Shown one piece after another: positions 1 through 9,653 of a stretch of DNA of 60,776 bases. The notes below the pieces were generated by a model, which worked only from the letters and a program-made list of their open reading frames with translations, did no database searches and was not told where the DNA came from. The DNA is from JBBRBB01 sp038206235 (GTDB lineage Bacteria; Bacteroidota; Bacteroidia; Chitinophagales; Chitinophagaceae), in contig JBBRBB010000025.1 in assembly GCA_038206235.1 (NCBI GenBank), positions 1 to 60,776 of the forward strand, given 5' to 3'. Made by a program: the position numbers and the translations under genes. Positions within the stretch are counted from its first letter, which is position 1. Each line of letters starts with the position of its first letter.

Positions 1-243
1 GCCTTTTTAAATCTGGAAGTGAAACGTATTGATGTTTTGTTCAATAAAGTTGACTTTAACAGAAGCGATAAATATGAAGTTATTCTTTATAATGCCAATG
101 GAGTAGAAGTAGCAAGGAAATCGCTACAACCCAATATACCTATGAGTTTTTCGATGAGCCAGCAATTAGCCGGGCTTTACTTAGTTGTGCTTGAAAAAGA
201 AGGACAAATTATTGAAAGAAAAAAAGTTATTTGGGCAAAATAA
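1..243 (+). CDS. C-terminal fragment of a secreted protein with T9SS type A-like sorting domain
   Basis: The reading frame is open from base 1, so this is the 3' end of a gene that begins outside the window; the GTG at 19 is not taken as the true start. About 80 residues are visible. They have the beta-sandwich pattern of a T9SS C-terminal sorting domain: a segment like YEVILYNANGVEVAR, then an LAGLYLVVLE strand, then a basic final strand ending KKVIWAK. Such domains direct outer-membrane export and are cleaved on arrival. Nothing can be said of the catalytic or binding part. The family call is by pattern only; a plain secreted beta-sandwich tail is the alternative. Confidence 0.6.
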   Translation, partial: AFLNLEVKRIDVLFNKVDFNRSDKYEVILYNANGVEVARKSLQPNIPMSFSMSQQLAGLYLVVLEKEGQIIERKKVIWAK

Positions 244-254
244 AGAGCGATAAC

Positions 255-282
255 ACCTGTCAGGTTCTTGAACCTGACAGGT
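255..282. repeat. Perfect 13-bp inverted repeat with 2-nt loop
   Basis: Arms 255-267 and 270-282 are exact reverse complements (ACCTGTCAGGTTC / GAACCTGACAGGT) around TT. It sits 12 bp after the stop of the first gene. No T-run follows, so it is not a classic intrinsic terminator. It is either a transcript-end stabilising hairpin or one copy of an interspersed palindrome. Confidence 0.75.
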
Positions 283-325
283 TTACATATAAGAATTCTT
301 CCGTTCAACCTTTAAAATAAATTGT

Positions 326-2394
326 ATGCGAAAAGTTTTCACCTTCATCATTTCGCTTTTATTTGTTTTATCATACACTGCAAGAGCACAAAGCGACACA
401 TCTTCCAGAGGAATTTGGTATTACCTCGTAAATCCAACTGCTGCCGGCACATTTGCTCAGCAAATATCATTAATAAAGCAATCTCTCCACCCAAAGGGTG
501 TGTTAGTAGCAATCTCATGGTCAGCACTTCAAGATATAGGACCAGCTTATGATACAGGTAATGTAGGAACTCTTATTATCATGATACAAGTGCAAGTTAT
601 AAGTGGAACAAACTGGATAATTTCTTATCCGTGATTGCTGATAGTGGGCTTTTGATAGGTGTGATGGTCTGGGTCGGACCTTCAAGTGCGATTGGAACGA
701 ATCCTGGGAAAAACTGTGATACCACAGATGATGATAACCAACTTTATTGGTTACATTCAAGAGGCGTAGATAGATTTTCAACCGGAGGCAATGAATATTA
801 CCCTGACTATTTGGGAATAGGAAATGCTAATCAAATAGTGAAATCTACAGGACGTAGTATATACGAGACTTATTATTTGCAAATGTTGCGTGACGTTTTG
901 CACCACATGAGTAAACAAAGCTATGCGAATAAAGTGTTGTTCCTTCAATCATGCGAGGGAACCACGGGAGATATTACTCCTTACAAAGGCACACCATGTT
1001 TAAATAAATATAAACTTAGTGACAGCGTGTGGCAGGAGAAAATGAAAAGCTGGTGGCAAATAATGTACACAGAAATGAATCATCAAAATTACGTTGATTC
1101 GCTGCCCAATTTACATTTATTGGTTAATACAGGTATCACGGATAAACTTTGGGGTTATAAACCTAATGGCAGCAATTATGATTACGATATAGACAGCAGC
1201 CTGCAGGGAGGTCCTAATCCCTTTTCATCCACCAGCAAAAGCCTCTTTAAAAAAGCAAATAGTTTAGAAGGTACCAATGGCAGAGCAATATGGAGAAAAG
1301 CTACCAATATGGGGCACTGGTATGATCAAAATTATGAAACACAATTCAAGTATAATTTTGATTCATTAAAAAGACTTCGCAGTGATGTTTTAATTCGCGA
1401 TGAACTAGATTTTCCGGATACTGCTGATGTTAATGACCCTTACATTTTGTTTGCTATTGCAGCAAGCGCCCTGCATAGTGGTTTGGATATGTGGATGATT
1501 AAAAAAAATCAGATACAGAAAGAAGACGGTAGCTTAAGAGTAGAAAATCAAAAGGTCTTTGATTTCTTCAACAGGCATGTAAACAGCTATACTTCCGCTA
1601 ATCCAGCTACGGCGTTTTGCGTTTTAAGAAAGGGGCTTGATGCAGCTTCAGGGGCATACTACTCCAGTTGTGGTTTGCTAAAAGCATCAACTGATTATCT
1701 GTATGACACTACAGGCTCGGGAGGCTGTCATAATGGTCATGGATTAACCAGAACACATTGCATTGCAACCACAGGCGGCAGAAATACACGGGGTGCTTAT
1801 AACACAGTGACGGATGCGTGTGCAGCGCAGGGAGGACCATATACTCAATTTAAAAATCAAAGTAAATATGATGTTGGCTGGAATATTTTTCCTGAGAGCT
1901 ATCAAATAAATTTAGAACCTGATTCAACTGACTTACTTGATATTGAGCTTACCAAAGGATATTGGAGCCAGGATACATCCTCCTCATCAACGCAAGGTCG
2001 CTTTTTGAGGGATATAGGTAATACAACTGATCACCAAAAATTACATTTTAACGTAAGCAATGTGAGTATTCCTTTTGGTACTTGCATAAACATGGTAATA
2101 AATTTTTATAATCCTACTACGGCGGAATGCTCCCCCTGGTCATGGAAGTTGAGATATAAACACCGTACAGAAACTGCAACAGGTCCTATTGTAACAGAAA
2201 CTGTAAATGTTACATCTACAAGTAACGGTAACCTTGGCAAATGGGACAAGATAGAAATAACAATCAATAGCCCTGTATTTAATGATTCATTGGATGGCGC
2301 AGATTTCTGGCTCCAGAATAATTCTACTTGTACTAACGCTCCCCGAATAAAATTTTCATTAATTGAATTTTATAAATTAGCATCATGCTTTTAG
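326..2394 (+). pseudogene. Secreted glycosidase-like protein, interrupted by one frameshift
   Basis: Two overlapping frames make one protein. The first (326-634) has a signal peptide ending near TARAQ and then a segment around GVLVAISWSALQDIGPAYD. The second is open from 562 to 2394 and continues with YYHDTSASYKWNKLDNFLS. One extra A in GGAAC near 566-570 would join them as VGNSYYHDT. Total length would be about 688 residues. The N-terminal half resembles a TIM-barrel glycosidase (the SW..L....YDW..LD style), and the last 150 residues look like a beta-sandwich. I do not recognise a specific family and see no T9SS tail. The downstream frame has no internal stops and looks conserved, so a sequence error or a recent mutation is likely. 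Confidence 0.6.
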
Positions 2395-2525
2395 CCAACC
2401 TTAAATGAGCCGTTAGTCAAATAAAATAAGTTCTGCAAAATTTAGAAGTGGTAAATTTGATACATGAGTTCGGAAACTTCAAATAAGAAGTTGGCAACCA
2501 ACAGTAAACCGTCAACTGTTTGCGC

Positions 2526-3863
2526 ATGGAATTAAATTCACTTACTGCCATTTCACCCATTGACGGCCGCTATCGCAAACAGGTGGCGCATCTCACTGAA
2601 TATTTTTCAGAATACGCTTTAATGAAATACAGGTTATTCGTTGAAGTTGAATATTTTTTATTTCTGGCTGATAAAAAGTTTTTTTCTGTGCCTCTAAAAA
2701 TTCGTCAGCAATTAAAAGAGCTCTGTGAGAATTTTAGTTTAGATGATGCACAGCAAATAAAGCAAATAGAAGCCATCACCAATCACGATGTAAAAGCAGT
2801 AGAATATTTTTTAAAGCAGCAAATAGAGAAAACGGGAGCAGCAGATATAAAAGAATGGATTCATTTTGGTCTCACTTCTCAGGATGTAAATAATACCGCC
2901 ATACCACTAAGCTGGAAACATTGCATGGAGCATGAATATCTGCCTGCGATAATTAATCTGCAAAATGCTCTTCAGAATTTTGCTACGCAATGGAAAGAAG
3001 TAACCATGCTTGCAAGAACGCACGGCCAGCCTGCATCTGCAACTAAGCTTGGAAAAGAGATAATGGTTTTTAAAGAACGTCTCAATAACCAAGTGCAGCT
3101 ATTTTCACAGATTCCGTATTCAGCAAAATTTGGAGGCGCCACAGGAAATTTTAATGCGCATAAAGTTTCATTCCCTGATAAAAACTGGATAAAGCTTGCC
3201 AATGAATTTATAGAAGAAACTCTTGGGCTGCAAAGGTTACAGTTTACTACACAAATAGAGCATTACGATAATCTTGCTGCGCATTTTGATAACATCAGGC
3301 GTATTAATAATATTCTCATTGACCTGTGCCGCGACTTTTGGATGTATATAAGCATGGATTATTTCAAACAAAAAATAAAAAAAGAAGAAGTGGGTTCTTC
3401 AGCCATGCCGCATAAAGTAAATCCTGTTGATTTTGAAAATGCAGAAGGCAACCTGGGTGTGGCAAATGCATTGCTGCAGCATCTTGCAAATAAATTGCCC
3501 ATTAGCCGTTTGCAAAGAGACCTTACTGATTCAACTGCTCTGAGAAACATCGGAATTCCCGTAGCGCATACCTTAATCTCAATCAGATCAATTGAAAAAG
3601 GTTTAAGCAAATTAATTTTGAATGAATCCAAAATAAAAGATGACCTTGAAAATAACTGGGCTGTTATTTCCGAAGCTATTCAAACCATTTTACGAAGAGA
3701 AAATTTTCCGAATGCTTATGAAGCTTTGAAAGACTTATCACGCGGCAATCATACTCTTGATAAAAATAAAATACATGCTTTTATTGACGGGTTAAACATC
3801 AGCTCCAAACTAAAAAAAGAACTAAAAAAAATTACGCCGCATAATTACACAGGGGTTTACTAA
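2526..3863 (+). CDS. purB: Adenylosuccinate lyase
   Basis: Cytosolic enzyme of purine synthesis that releases fumarate from SAICAR and from adenylosuccinate. The N-terminus MELNSLTAISPIDGRYRKQV is typical of PurB, and the fumarase/aspartase superfamily signature GSSAMPHKVNP lies near residues 290-300, followed by a DLTDSTALRNIG segment that also fits the family. Length 445 residues is normal. I chose the ATG at 2526; an upstream in-frame TTG at 2520 adds only two residues. It is a single gene between the broken glycosidase and the M16 peptidase. The 45 bp before the start contain a degenerate tract of the AACAGTAAACCGTCAACTG kind seen elsewhere in the window. Confidence 0.95.
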   Translation: MELNSLTAISPIDGRYRKQVAHLTEYFSEYALMKYRLFVEVEYFLFLADKKFFSVPLKIRQQLKELCENFSLDDAQQIKQIEAITNHDVKAVEYFLKQQIEKTGAADIKEWIHFGLTSQDVNNTAIPLSWKHCMEHEYLPAIINLQNALQNFATQWKEVTMLARTHGQPASATKLGKEIMVFKERLNNQVQLFSQIPYSAKFGGATGNFNAHKVSFPDKNWIKLANEFIEETLGLQRLQFTTQIEHYDNLAAHFDNIRRINNILIDLCRDFWMYISMDYFKQKIKKEEVGSSAMPHKVNPVDFENAEGNLGVANALLQHLANKLPISRLQRDLTDSTALRNIGIPVAHTLISIRSIEKGLSKLILNESKIKDDLENNWAVISEAIQTILRRENFPNAYEALKDLSRGNHTLDKNKIHAFIDGLNISSKLKKELKKITPHNYTGVY

Positions 3864-3865
3864 GA

Positions 3866-3925
3866 AGTTGGAAGTTGGAAGTTGGAGGTCCCTACTAACT
3901 ACCTCCTTACTCCCACTAAATACCG
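3866..3925 (+). repeat. Degenerate tandem tract between purB and the M16 gene
   Basis: Three near-copies of GAAGTTGGAAGTTGGAG follow the purB stop, then a C-rich stretch (ACTACCTCC) partly complementary to them, allowing a GGAGGT/ACCTCC fold-back. It belongs to the tract class described in the findings. Confidence 0.6.
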
Positions 3926-3938
3926 ATTTCAAAAAAAC

Positions 3939-3946
3939 TATATTTG
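3939..3946 (+). promoter_or_regulatory. Candidate -7 box TATATTTG upstream of the M16 peptidase
   Basis: Matches the Bacteroidota sigma-A -7 consensus TAnnTTTG and lies 18 bp before the ATG at 3965. No clear TTG -33 box is visible at the usual distance, so this is a weak call. Confidence 0.4.
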
Positions 3947-3964
3947 TAATTCAAATCAACTCGT

Positions 3965-6787
3965 ATGAAACAAAGCCCCTGTCTTCCCTATCGTTCTTTA
4001 TTACTCCTGATTACTTTACTTATTAGTGAGCTAAGCTTTTCGCAGTTTAATCTTGATGATCCATTGCCTGCAGATGCCAATGTAAAAATTGGTAAATTAC
4101 CTAACGGGTTAACCTATTATATTCGTAAAAATGAAAAACCTGAAAACAAAGCTGAGCTGCGCTTAGCGGTTAACGTTGGCTCTATATTGGAAGAGAACAG
4201 TCAGCAGGGTTTGGCGCACTTTATGGAGCACATGAACTTCAATGGCTCAACCCATTTTCCAAAAAATGAATTGGTAAGTTACCTGCAATCTATTGGTGTG
4301 CAATTTGGCGCTGATTTGAATGCTTATACCGGCTTTGATGAAACGGTTTATATTCTTCCCATCCCCACAGAAGATACTGCTAAAGTTGAAAAAGGATTTA
4401 CTATACTCGAAGATTGGGCTGCCAATTCATTGCTTGATACTTCTGAAATACAAAAAGAAAGAGGCGTAGTGCTCGAAGAATCACGTCTTGGCAAAGGAGC
4501 TAATGAAAGAATGCGAAATAAATATTTTCCGAAATTATTAAATGGCTCTAAATATGCAGAGCGCCTGCCCATTGGCATTGATGATACATTGAAAAATTTT
4601 AAACCCGAAACACTTGCCAGTTTTTATAAAACATGGTATCGTCCGGATTTGATGGCCGTAATTGTTGTAGGTGATATAGACCCTGCAATTGCCGAACAGG
4701 AAATAATAAAACATTTCAACAGTCTTCAAAATCCTGCCGCCGAATCTGAAAGACCCGCATTTACTCCCATTGCAAACAGAACAGTTAGCGAAGCAATGGT
4801 GCTCACGGATAAAGAAGCTACCAACAAAATTTTAGAGGTAATAAATTATATAGAAAAAGAAAAGCCTTTGAAAACATGGGGAGATTACAGGCAATCAATT
4901 GTGGAAGATTTATTTAGCTCTATCATTGGGCAACGCCTGAGTGAGCTAACACAACAGGCAAATCCTCCATTTGCTTATGCCAGCGCCGGTTTCAGCCCTT
5001 TTCTTCGCGGGCATAGAGCATTTACATCGTTTGCAGTTCTGGGTGATAAGCCAGTAAAAGATGCAGTTGATTCTTTACTTGCAACAACAGAAAGTGTAAA
5101 GAAATTCGGCTTTCTGCAAACAGAGCTTGAGAGAGCTAAGAGTGATTTGCTGAATGAAACCGAACGTGCATTCAGAGATAAAGACAAAACAGAATCGTAC
5201 AATTTTGTGGAAGCGTACATTTCTAACTTTCTTGATGCCTCGCCCATCCCGGGCATTGCAAACCGTTATGCATTTATTCAGCAAATACTTCCCGGCATTA
5301 CATTACAAGAGGTAAATGCATTAGCAGCAAAAATGGAAACCGGTCAGGGCAAGTTTGTATTGCTTACTGCTCCTCAATCTGATTCAGTTAAATTGCCATC
5401 TAACCAGCAGCTTTTAAATTTTGTAACTGCTGCACAACAATTATCTGTAAAGCCATATAAAGAAAAATCAATTGCCACTTCTTTATTAGAAAAAATTCCT
5501 TCACCGGGAAAAATAACAGAAGAAACAGCAAATGCAGCCCTGGGAACAATTAATCTAACATTAGGCAACGGCATTACCATAACACTTAAGCCAACCGATT
5601 TTAAAAATGATGAAATACAAATGGATGCCTGGCGGTGGGGCGGCACACATAATTTTAATATTGCCGATAAAGAAAATGCAGAGAACGCTGCACAAATAAT
5701 TCAGGCAATGGGAGTGAAAGATTTATCACCAACAGACCTGCGAAAATTTCTTGCAGGTAAAACGGTGAGCGCCCAACCCTATCTTAATCCCGATGATGAA
5801 GGAATACAGGGAAACAGTAGTGTAAAAGATTTTGAAACATTACTGCAATTAGTTCATCTCTATTTTACTCAGCCAAAAAAAGAGGAAACATTATTTCAGA
5901 GTTATATAACTACGCAAAAATCTTTTACACAAAATATTAAAGCCAATCCATTTAATTATTTTAGCGATACGGTTACTAAAATTGAATTTAAAAATAATCC
6001 ATGGGCAGGTGGTATACCTGATGCAGGCGACTATGATAAAATAAAGCTTGACAGAGCATTTTCAATCTACAAAAAATTATACGGTAATGCTTATGGAATG
6101 CACTTCACATTCGCAGGGAATATTGATACAAGCAAAGTAATACCCTTACTGGCAACTTATCTTGGCAGCCTGCCTGCAACACCTGAAGAAAATAAATTTA
6201 CCGATGTAGGCATGAGACCTGTAACAGGTGTGGTGGAAAAAACAATCATTAAAGGAAGTGAACCAAAGAGCCTTGTAAATATTATTTTTACGGGTGAGGC
6301 TGAATATAGTCAGGATGAAGCACTAAGGCTTCGGGTATTAACCGATGTATTAAATATAAAAATTATTGAGCAACTGCGTGAAGAGATGAGCGGTATTTAT
6401 GGGGGCGGCATGAATGGTGCGCTTATTAAAAGACCCTATAACCACTACAGCATAAATATTAGTTTTCCCTGCGGACCTCAAAATGTTGATACATTAAGTG
6501 CAGCACTCTTTACTATTATTCGCACTGCAAAGGAAAAAGGTATTGAGCAGAAAGACCTTGATAAAGTAAAAGAAACACTGAAAGAACATCATAAAGATGC
6601 TCTTAAACAAAATGAGTACTGGCTCGACAGGCTTACTAATACATGGATTGAAAAAGAAGACCCCGAATGGATGCTTACGTATGTACAAAAAGTTGACGCA
6701 TTAACAACACAGGATATACAGACTGCAGCCAAAAAATATTTCAACATGCAGAACTATATTAAAGCAGTGCTGCTGCCCGAAAAATAG
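3965..6787 (+). CDS. Secreted M16 family zinc metallopeptidase
   Basis: Large periplasmic or surface zinc peptidase of the pitrilysin/insulinase family. A signal peptide covers roughly residues 1-26 (LLLLITLLISELSFSQ). The inverted zinc motif HFMEH is at residues 85-89, with the downstream acidic ligand region IQKERGVVLEESRLG about 75 residues later. The 940-residue length fits the two-half clamshell form: an active N-terminal half, then M16C-type domains; the C-terminal half lacks the HxxEH motif, as expected. It stands alone, with tandem tracts on both sides. The substrate is unknown; peptides from protein degradation are a guess from the family. Confidence 0.9.
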   Translation: MKQSPCLPYRSLLLLITLLISELSFSQFNLDDPLPADANVKIGKLPNGLTYYIRKNEKPENKAELRLAVNVGSILEENSQQGLAHFMEHMNFNGSTHFPKNELVSYLQSIGVQFGADLNAYTGFDETVYILPIPTEDTAKVEKGFTILEDWAANSLLDTSEIQKERGVVLEESRLGKGANERMRNKYFPKLLNGSKYAERLPIGIDDTLKNFKPETLASFYKTWYRPDLMAVIVVGDIDPAIAEQEIIKHFNSLQNPAAESERPAFTPIANRTVSEAMVLTDKEATNKILEVINYIEKEKPLKTWGDYRQSIVEDLFSSIIGQRLSELTQQANPPFAYASAGFSPFLRGHRAFTSFAVLGDKPVKDAVDSLLATTESVKKFGFLQTELERAKSDLLNETERAFRDKDKTESYNFVEAYISNFLDASPIPGIANRYAFIQQILPGITLQEVNALAAKMETGQGKFVLLTAPQSDSVKLPSNQQLLNFVTAAQQLSVKPYKEKSIATSLLEKIPSPGKITEETANAALGTINLTLGNGITITLKPTDFKNDEIQMDAWRWGGTHNFNIADKENAENAAQIIQAMGVKDLSPTDLRKFLAGKTVSAQPYLNPDDEGIQGNSSVKDFETLLQLVHLYFTQPKKEETLFQSYITTQKSFTQNIKANPFNYFSDTVTKIEFKNNPWAGGIPDAGDYDKIKLDRAFSIYKKLYGNAYGMHFTFAGNIDTSKVIPLLATYLGSLPATPEENKFTDVGMRPVTGVVEKTIIKGSEPKSLVNIIFTGEAEYSQDEALRLRVLTDVLNIKIIEQLREEMSGIYGGGMNGALIKRPYNHYSINISFPCGPQNVDTLSAALFTIIRTAKEKGIEQKDLDKVKETLKEHHKDALKQNEYWLDRLTNTWIEKEDPEWMLTYVQKVDALTTQDIQTAAKKYFNMQNYIKAVLLPEK

Positions 6788-6789
6788 TG

Positions 6790-6876
6790 GAGGTTTAAAG
6801 TTGGAGGTTGGAGGTCAACCTTTAAAGTATGGCGCAGCATCCTGCGGACAAACTACAAACTATAAACTACAAACTT
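6790..6876 (+). repeat. Degenerate tandem tract after the M16 gene
   Basis: Contains GGAGGTTTAAAGTTGGAGGTTGGAGGT near 6790-6816, then ACTACAAACTATAAACTACAAAC near 6851-6873. The two halves have different units. It fills most of the gap to the next gene. Confidence 0.6.
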
Positions 6877-6961
6877 TTTTGCTCCGTGTTTATATTTTAG
6901 TTAGCTTTATTGTAAATAACCTAGAATTAAATCGTGCTGAAATATTCAATATCCCTGCTAT

Positions 6962-9538
6962 ATGACCCGAATTATTATTTTAATTTTTATTTCTTCTCTT
7001 TTTATTACCGGCAATTTTGCGCAGGTAAGTAATATAGGAAATATAATCAATGCCTATGCAGAAGTATTGAATTATGATGCCTGTAATAACAAGCTCACCG
7101 TTTCTGACGCATCTGCCTATAAAACCGGAGATACAGTTTTGCTTATTCAAATGAAGGGCGCAATTATTGATACCGGCAATTCAGCTTCTTTCGGAAAAAT
7201 TCTCGGCTACAGAAGCGCAGGGTATTACGAAATAAATTATGTAAAGCAAAAAACAGGCAATGATATTTTTCTTGCAAACATTCCCATACACTCCTTTAAT
7301 GTTCCCGAGGGACAAGTGCAGTTAATACGGGTGCCCTATTACGTCAATGCCAATATCACATCAACTCTTACGTGCAAGCCATGGAATGGAAAAACCGGCG
7401 GTGTAGCAGCTTTAATAGTACAGAATACTTTAGAGCTTAATAATGCAATTGATGTTTCAGGTCTTGGATTTACCGGTGGCAGTGGAAAAAACAAGCTTAG
7501 GGATGGCGTCTTTTGTTTTAATGCTGATTATTACGATACTCCTGCGCAAACAAATGACCAGGCAGCCCAAAAAGGGGAAAGCTTTACACAAACAAGTTAT
7601 GGTAAAACAGGTGGTCGCGGAGCTTATGCAAGCGGCGGCGGCGGCGGCCAGCTGCATAATTCCGGCGGCGGCGGCGGGGCAAATGGCGGCGCAGGCGGCA
7701 AAGGCGGTTATCAATTTGAAGGCTGCGGCAATAACCCTTTTGATAATGGTGGCTTTGGTGGTAATGCACCTGTATACAATAATACCGAAAACAGAATATT
7801 CATGGGCGGCGGCGCCGGGGCGGGGCATGCTAATAATGCCAACGGCGGTTACGATCCTGATGGAGGTAATGGTGGCGGCATTGTAATTATTATTGCAAAC
7901 AGCATAAAAGGAAACAATCAATCTATATTGACTAATGGAAATAATGGAGTTGTTTGCATACCAGACACATTGAGTTTGGTGAAATGCAGTGAAGGCATAG
8001 GCGGCGGCGGCGGCGGTGGAACTGTGTTGCTGCAAGTACAAAATTTCATCAGCCAGGTAAACATAAATGTTATTGGTGGTAACGGTGCAGATATGGTGCA
8101 GGCCGAAGCTTCGAATCATGGTCCCGGTGGTGGCGGTGGTGGTGGTGTAATTTGGACGAGTGAACCCACTCTCTCTCCTCTTATTATACCAAATCTTTCG
8201 GCAGGAAAAAATGGAGTAAACACAGTTACCGGTAACAATCCATGGGGAGCAACACCCGGAAGCATTGGCAAAATTTTATTTAATCTTCAACCACCTTTTA
8301 CATCCCTTAGCTTCAAAAAAAATATTGATTCGCTTGGCATACAAGACAGCCTGAATGGTTGTGACAGAATTGACTACACTGCTAAAGCTTATACCAATTC
8401 CCTGCCCATTAATTCATGGCAATGGTTTTTTGGCGATGGCTCTGTTGGCAATAATCAAAGCACATCTCACCGTTATACACGCCCGGGCAATTATACAGTG
8501 AAGCTGGTAGCAACAGATGCCGCTAATTGTAAAGACAGCATTGCAAAATCAATCAATATTCCGGCCTTTATTGTTGATGCGGGAGCTGATACTACGGTTT
8601 GCAAGAACACTCCTTTTAAGCTAACCGGTACCGGCGGAAATAATTTTGCATGGTCGCCGGCAGTATATCTTAATGACAGCACACTTATTAATCCTTCCGG
8701 TTCGGGGATATTAAATACAACTGTTTTTTATCTTACATCAAGCTTTACAAACGGATGCGTAAAAACAGATTCGGTGTTGGTGAATGTATTTCCTCCGCCC
8801 AATTTCACCGTCAGCCAAAATACATCAATCTGTAAAAATACATCGGCGCAATTGCAGGCTGGCGGCGGGGATAATTATGTATGGTTGCCGCAATCATATT
8901 TAAATAACCCATCTATAAGCAATCCCGTTGCCACACCTTTACAAACAACTATCTATGCGGTAAAAATAATTGAAAGCATCTGTAAAAATTCCGCAATACT
9001 TTCCACAAAAGTTACTGTATTGTCTTTACCTTTTGTGCAGGCGTCTAAGACCAATGACCTTGATTGCATAAATTATAGCGTCGGTTTACTGGCCACAGGT
9101 GCAGTTACTTATAGCTGGCACCCTGTTTTAAAATTAAGCAATCCATTTATTGCTAATCCCATCGCAACACCTATTGCAGCAACTGTATATACAGTTACGG
9201 GCAAAGACGTGAATGGCTGCGCCAATACCGCTTCTGTTGAAATAAAAGGAAACTTTAATGGCAAAGCAGTTCTCTATATGCCCAATGCCTTTACACCAAA
9301 TGGAGATGGAATGAATGATTGCTATGGCATTAAATATCTTGCCCCTCCAGAGCAGATAACATTTGCCATCTATAACCGATGGGGTCAAAAAGTTTTTCAG
9401 GCAAATGGTCCCGGCGATTGCTGGAATGGAAATTTTCATGATGAGCCTCAGCCGGCCGGCACTTATATATTTTATATTAAAGCAAATACCGTTTGCGGAA
9501 ATGTAGAAAAAAAAGGAACGATTGTGCTGATACGATGA
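6962..9538 (+). CDS. Glycine-rich secreted protein with PKD and T9SS type B (CHU_C) C-terminal domain
   Basis: An 858-residue surface protein. It has a signal peptide ending at NFAQ (about residue 21), then a beta-rich domain. A very glycine-rich region (about residues 215-400) has several poly-Gly runs encoded by repeated GGC/GGT codons. A PKD domain follows near 460-535 (WQWFFGDGSVG, YTVKLVATDA), then repeated Ig-like segments with the pattern T-x-Y-x-V. A CHU_C gliding-associated C-terminal domain spans about 770-858 (PNAFTPNGDGMND, YNRWGQKVF, PAGTYIFYIKA). That last domain is the type B T9SS signal and usually leads to surface attachment or release. Its role is probably adhesin-like, but no ligand can be inferred. 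The Gly-rich tract produces several long false frames on both strands. Confidence 0.85.
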   Translation: MTRIIILIFISSLFITGNFAQVSNIGNIINAYAEVLNYDACNNKLTVSDASAYKTGDTVLLIQMKGAIIDTGNSASFGKILGYRSAGYYEINYVKQKTGNDIFLANIPIHSFNVPEGQVQLIRVPYYVNANITSTLTCKPWNGKTGGVAALIVQNTLELNNAIDVSGLGFTGGSGKNKLRDGVFCFNADYYDTPAQTNDQAAQKGESFTQTSYGKTGGRGAYASGGGGGQLHNSGGGGGANGGAGGKGGYQFEGCGNNPFDNGGFGGNAPVYNNTENRIFMGGGAGAGHANNANGGYDPDGGNGGGIVIIIANSIKGNNQSILTNGNNGVVCIPDTLSLVKCSEGIGGGGGGGTVLLQVQNFISQVNINVIGGNGADMVQAEASNHGPGGGGGGGVIWTSEPTLSPLIIPNLSAGKNGVNTVTGNNPWGATPGSIGKILFNLQPPFTSLSFKKNIDSLGIQDSLNGCDRIDYTAKAYTNSLPINSWQWFFGDGSVGNNQSTSHRYTRPGNYTVKLVATDAANCKDSIAKSINIPAFIVDAGADTTVCKNTPFKLTGTGGNNFAWSPAVYLNDSTLINPSGSGILNTTVFYLTSSFTNGCVKTDSVLVNVFPPPNFTVSQNTSICKNTSAQLQAGGGDNYVWLPQSYLNNPSISNPVATPLQTTIYAVKIIESICKNSAILSTKVTVLSLPFVQASKTNDLDCINYSVGLLATGAVTYSWHPVLKLSNPFIANPIATPIAATVYTVTGKDVNGCANTASVEIKGNFNGKAVLYMPNAFTPNGDGMNDCYGIKYLAPPEQITFAIYNRWGQKVFQANGPGDCWNGNFHDEPQPAGTYIFYIKANTVCGNVEKKGTIVLIR

Positions 9539-9540
9539 GT

Positions 9541-9585
9541 GAGAATTGGGTAATGGGTAATGAGAATTGGATAATGGGTGAGTGA
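9541..9585 (+). repeat. Short tandem tract (GAATTGGGTAATGGGTAATG units)
   Basis: Imperfect repeats of GGTAATGG/GAGAATTGG directly after the stop of the Gly-rich gene. Same general class as the other tracts. Confidence 0.5.
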
Positions 9586-9594
9586 AATTTTACG

Positions 9595-9622
9595 AAAAAA
9601 GCCCGCAAACATGTGCGGGCTT
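9595..9622 (-). terminator. Intrinsic terminator of the DUF4331 gene
   Basis: Arms 9599-9607 (AAGCCCGCA) and 9614-9622 (TGCGGGCTT) pair perfectly around a 6-nt loop. On the minus strand the hairpin is followed by a run of T from 9600 to 9595. It lies 32 bp after the minus-strand stop at 9654. Confidence 0.85.
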
Positions 9623-9653
9623 ATTGTTCAAGAGAAAGTAAAAAATTAATTGA

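Noticed and set aside
6832..6852. Third copy of the 42-bp palindromic repeat
   Set aside because: Only TCCTGCGGAC matches; too short to support.
7443..8119. Long Ala/Met- or Ile/Cys-rich frames on both strands
   Set aside because: They mirror the GGC-rich coding of the Gly-rich CHU_C protein; their composition is not protein-like.
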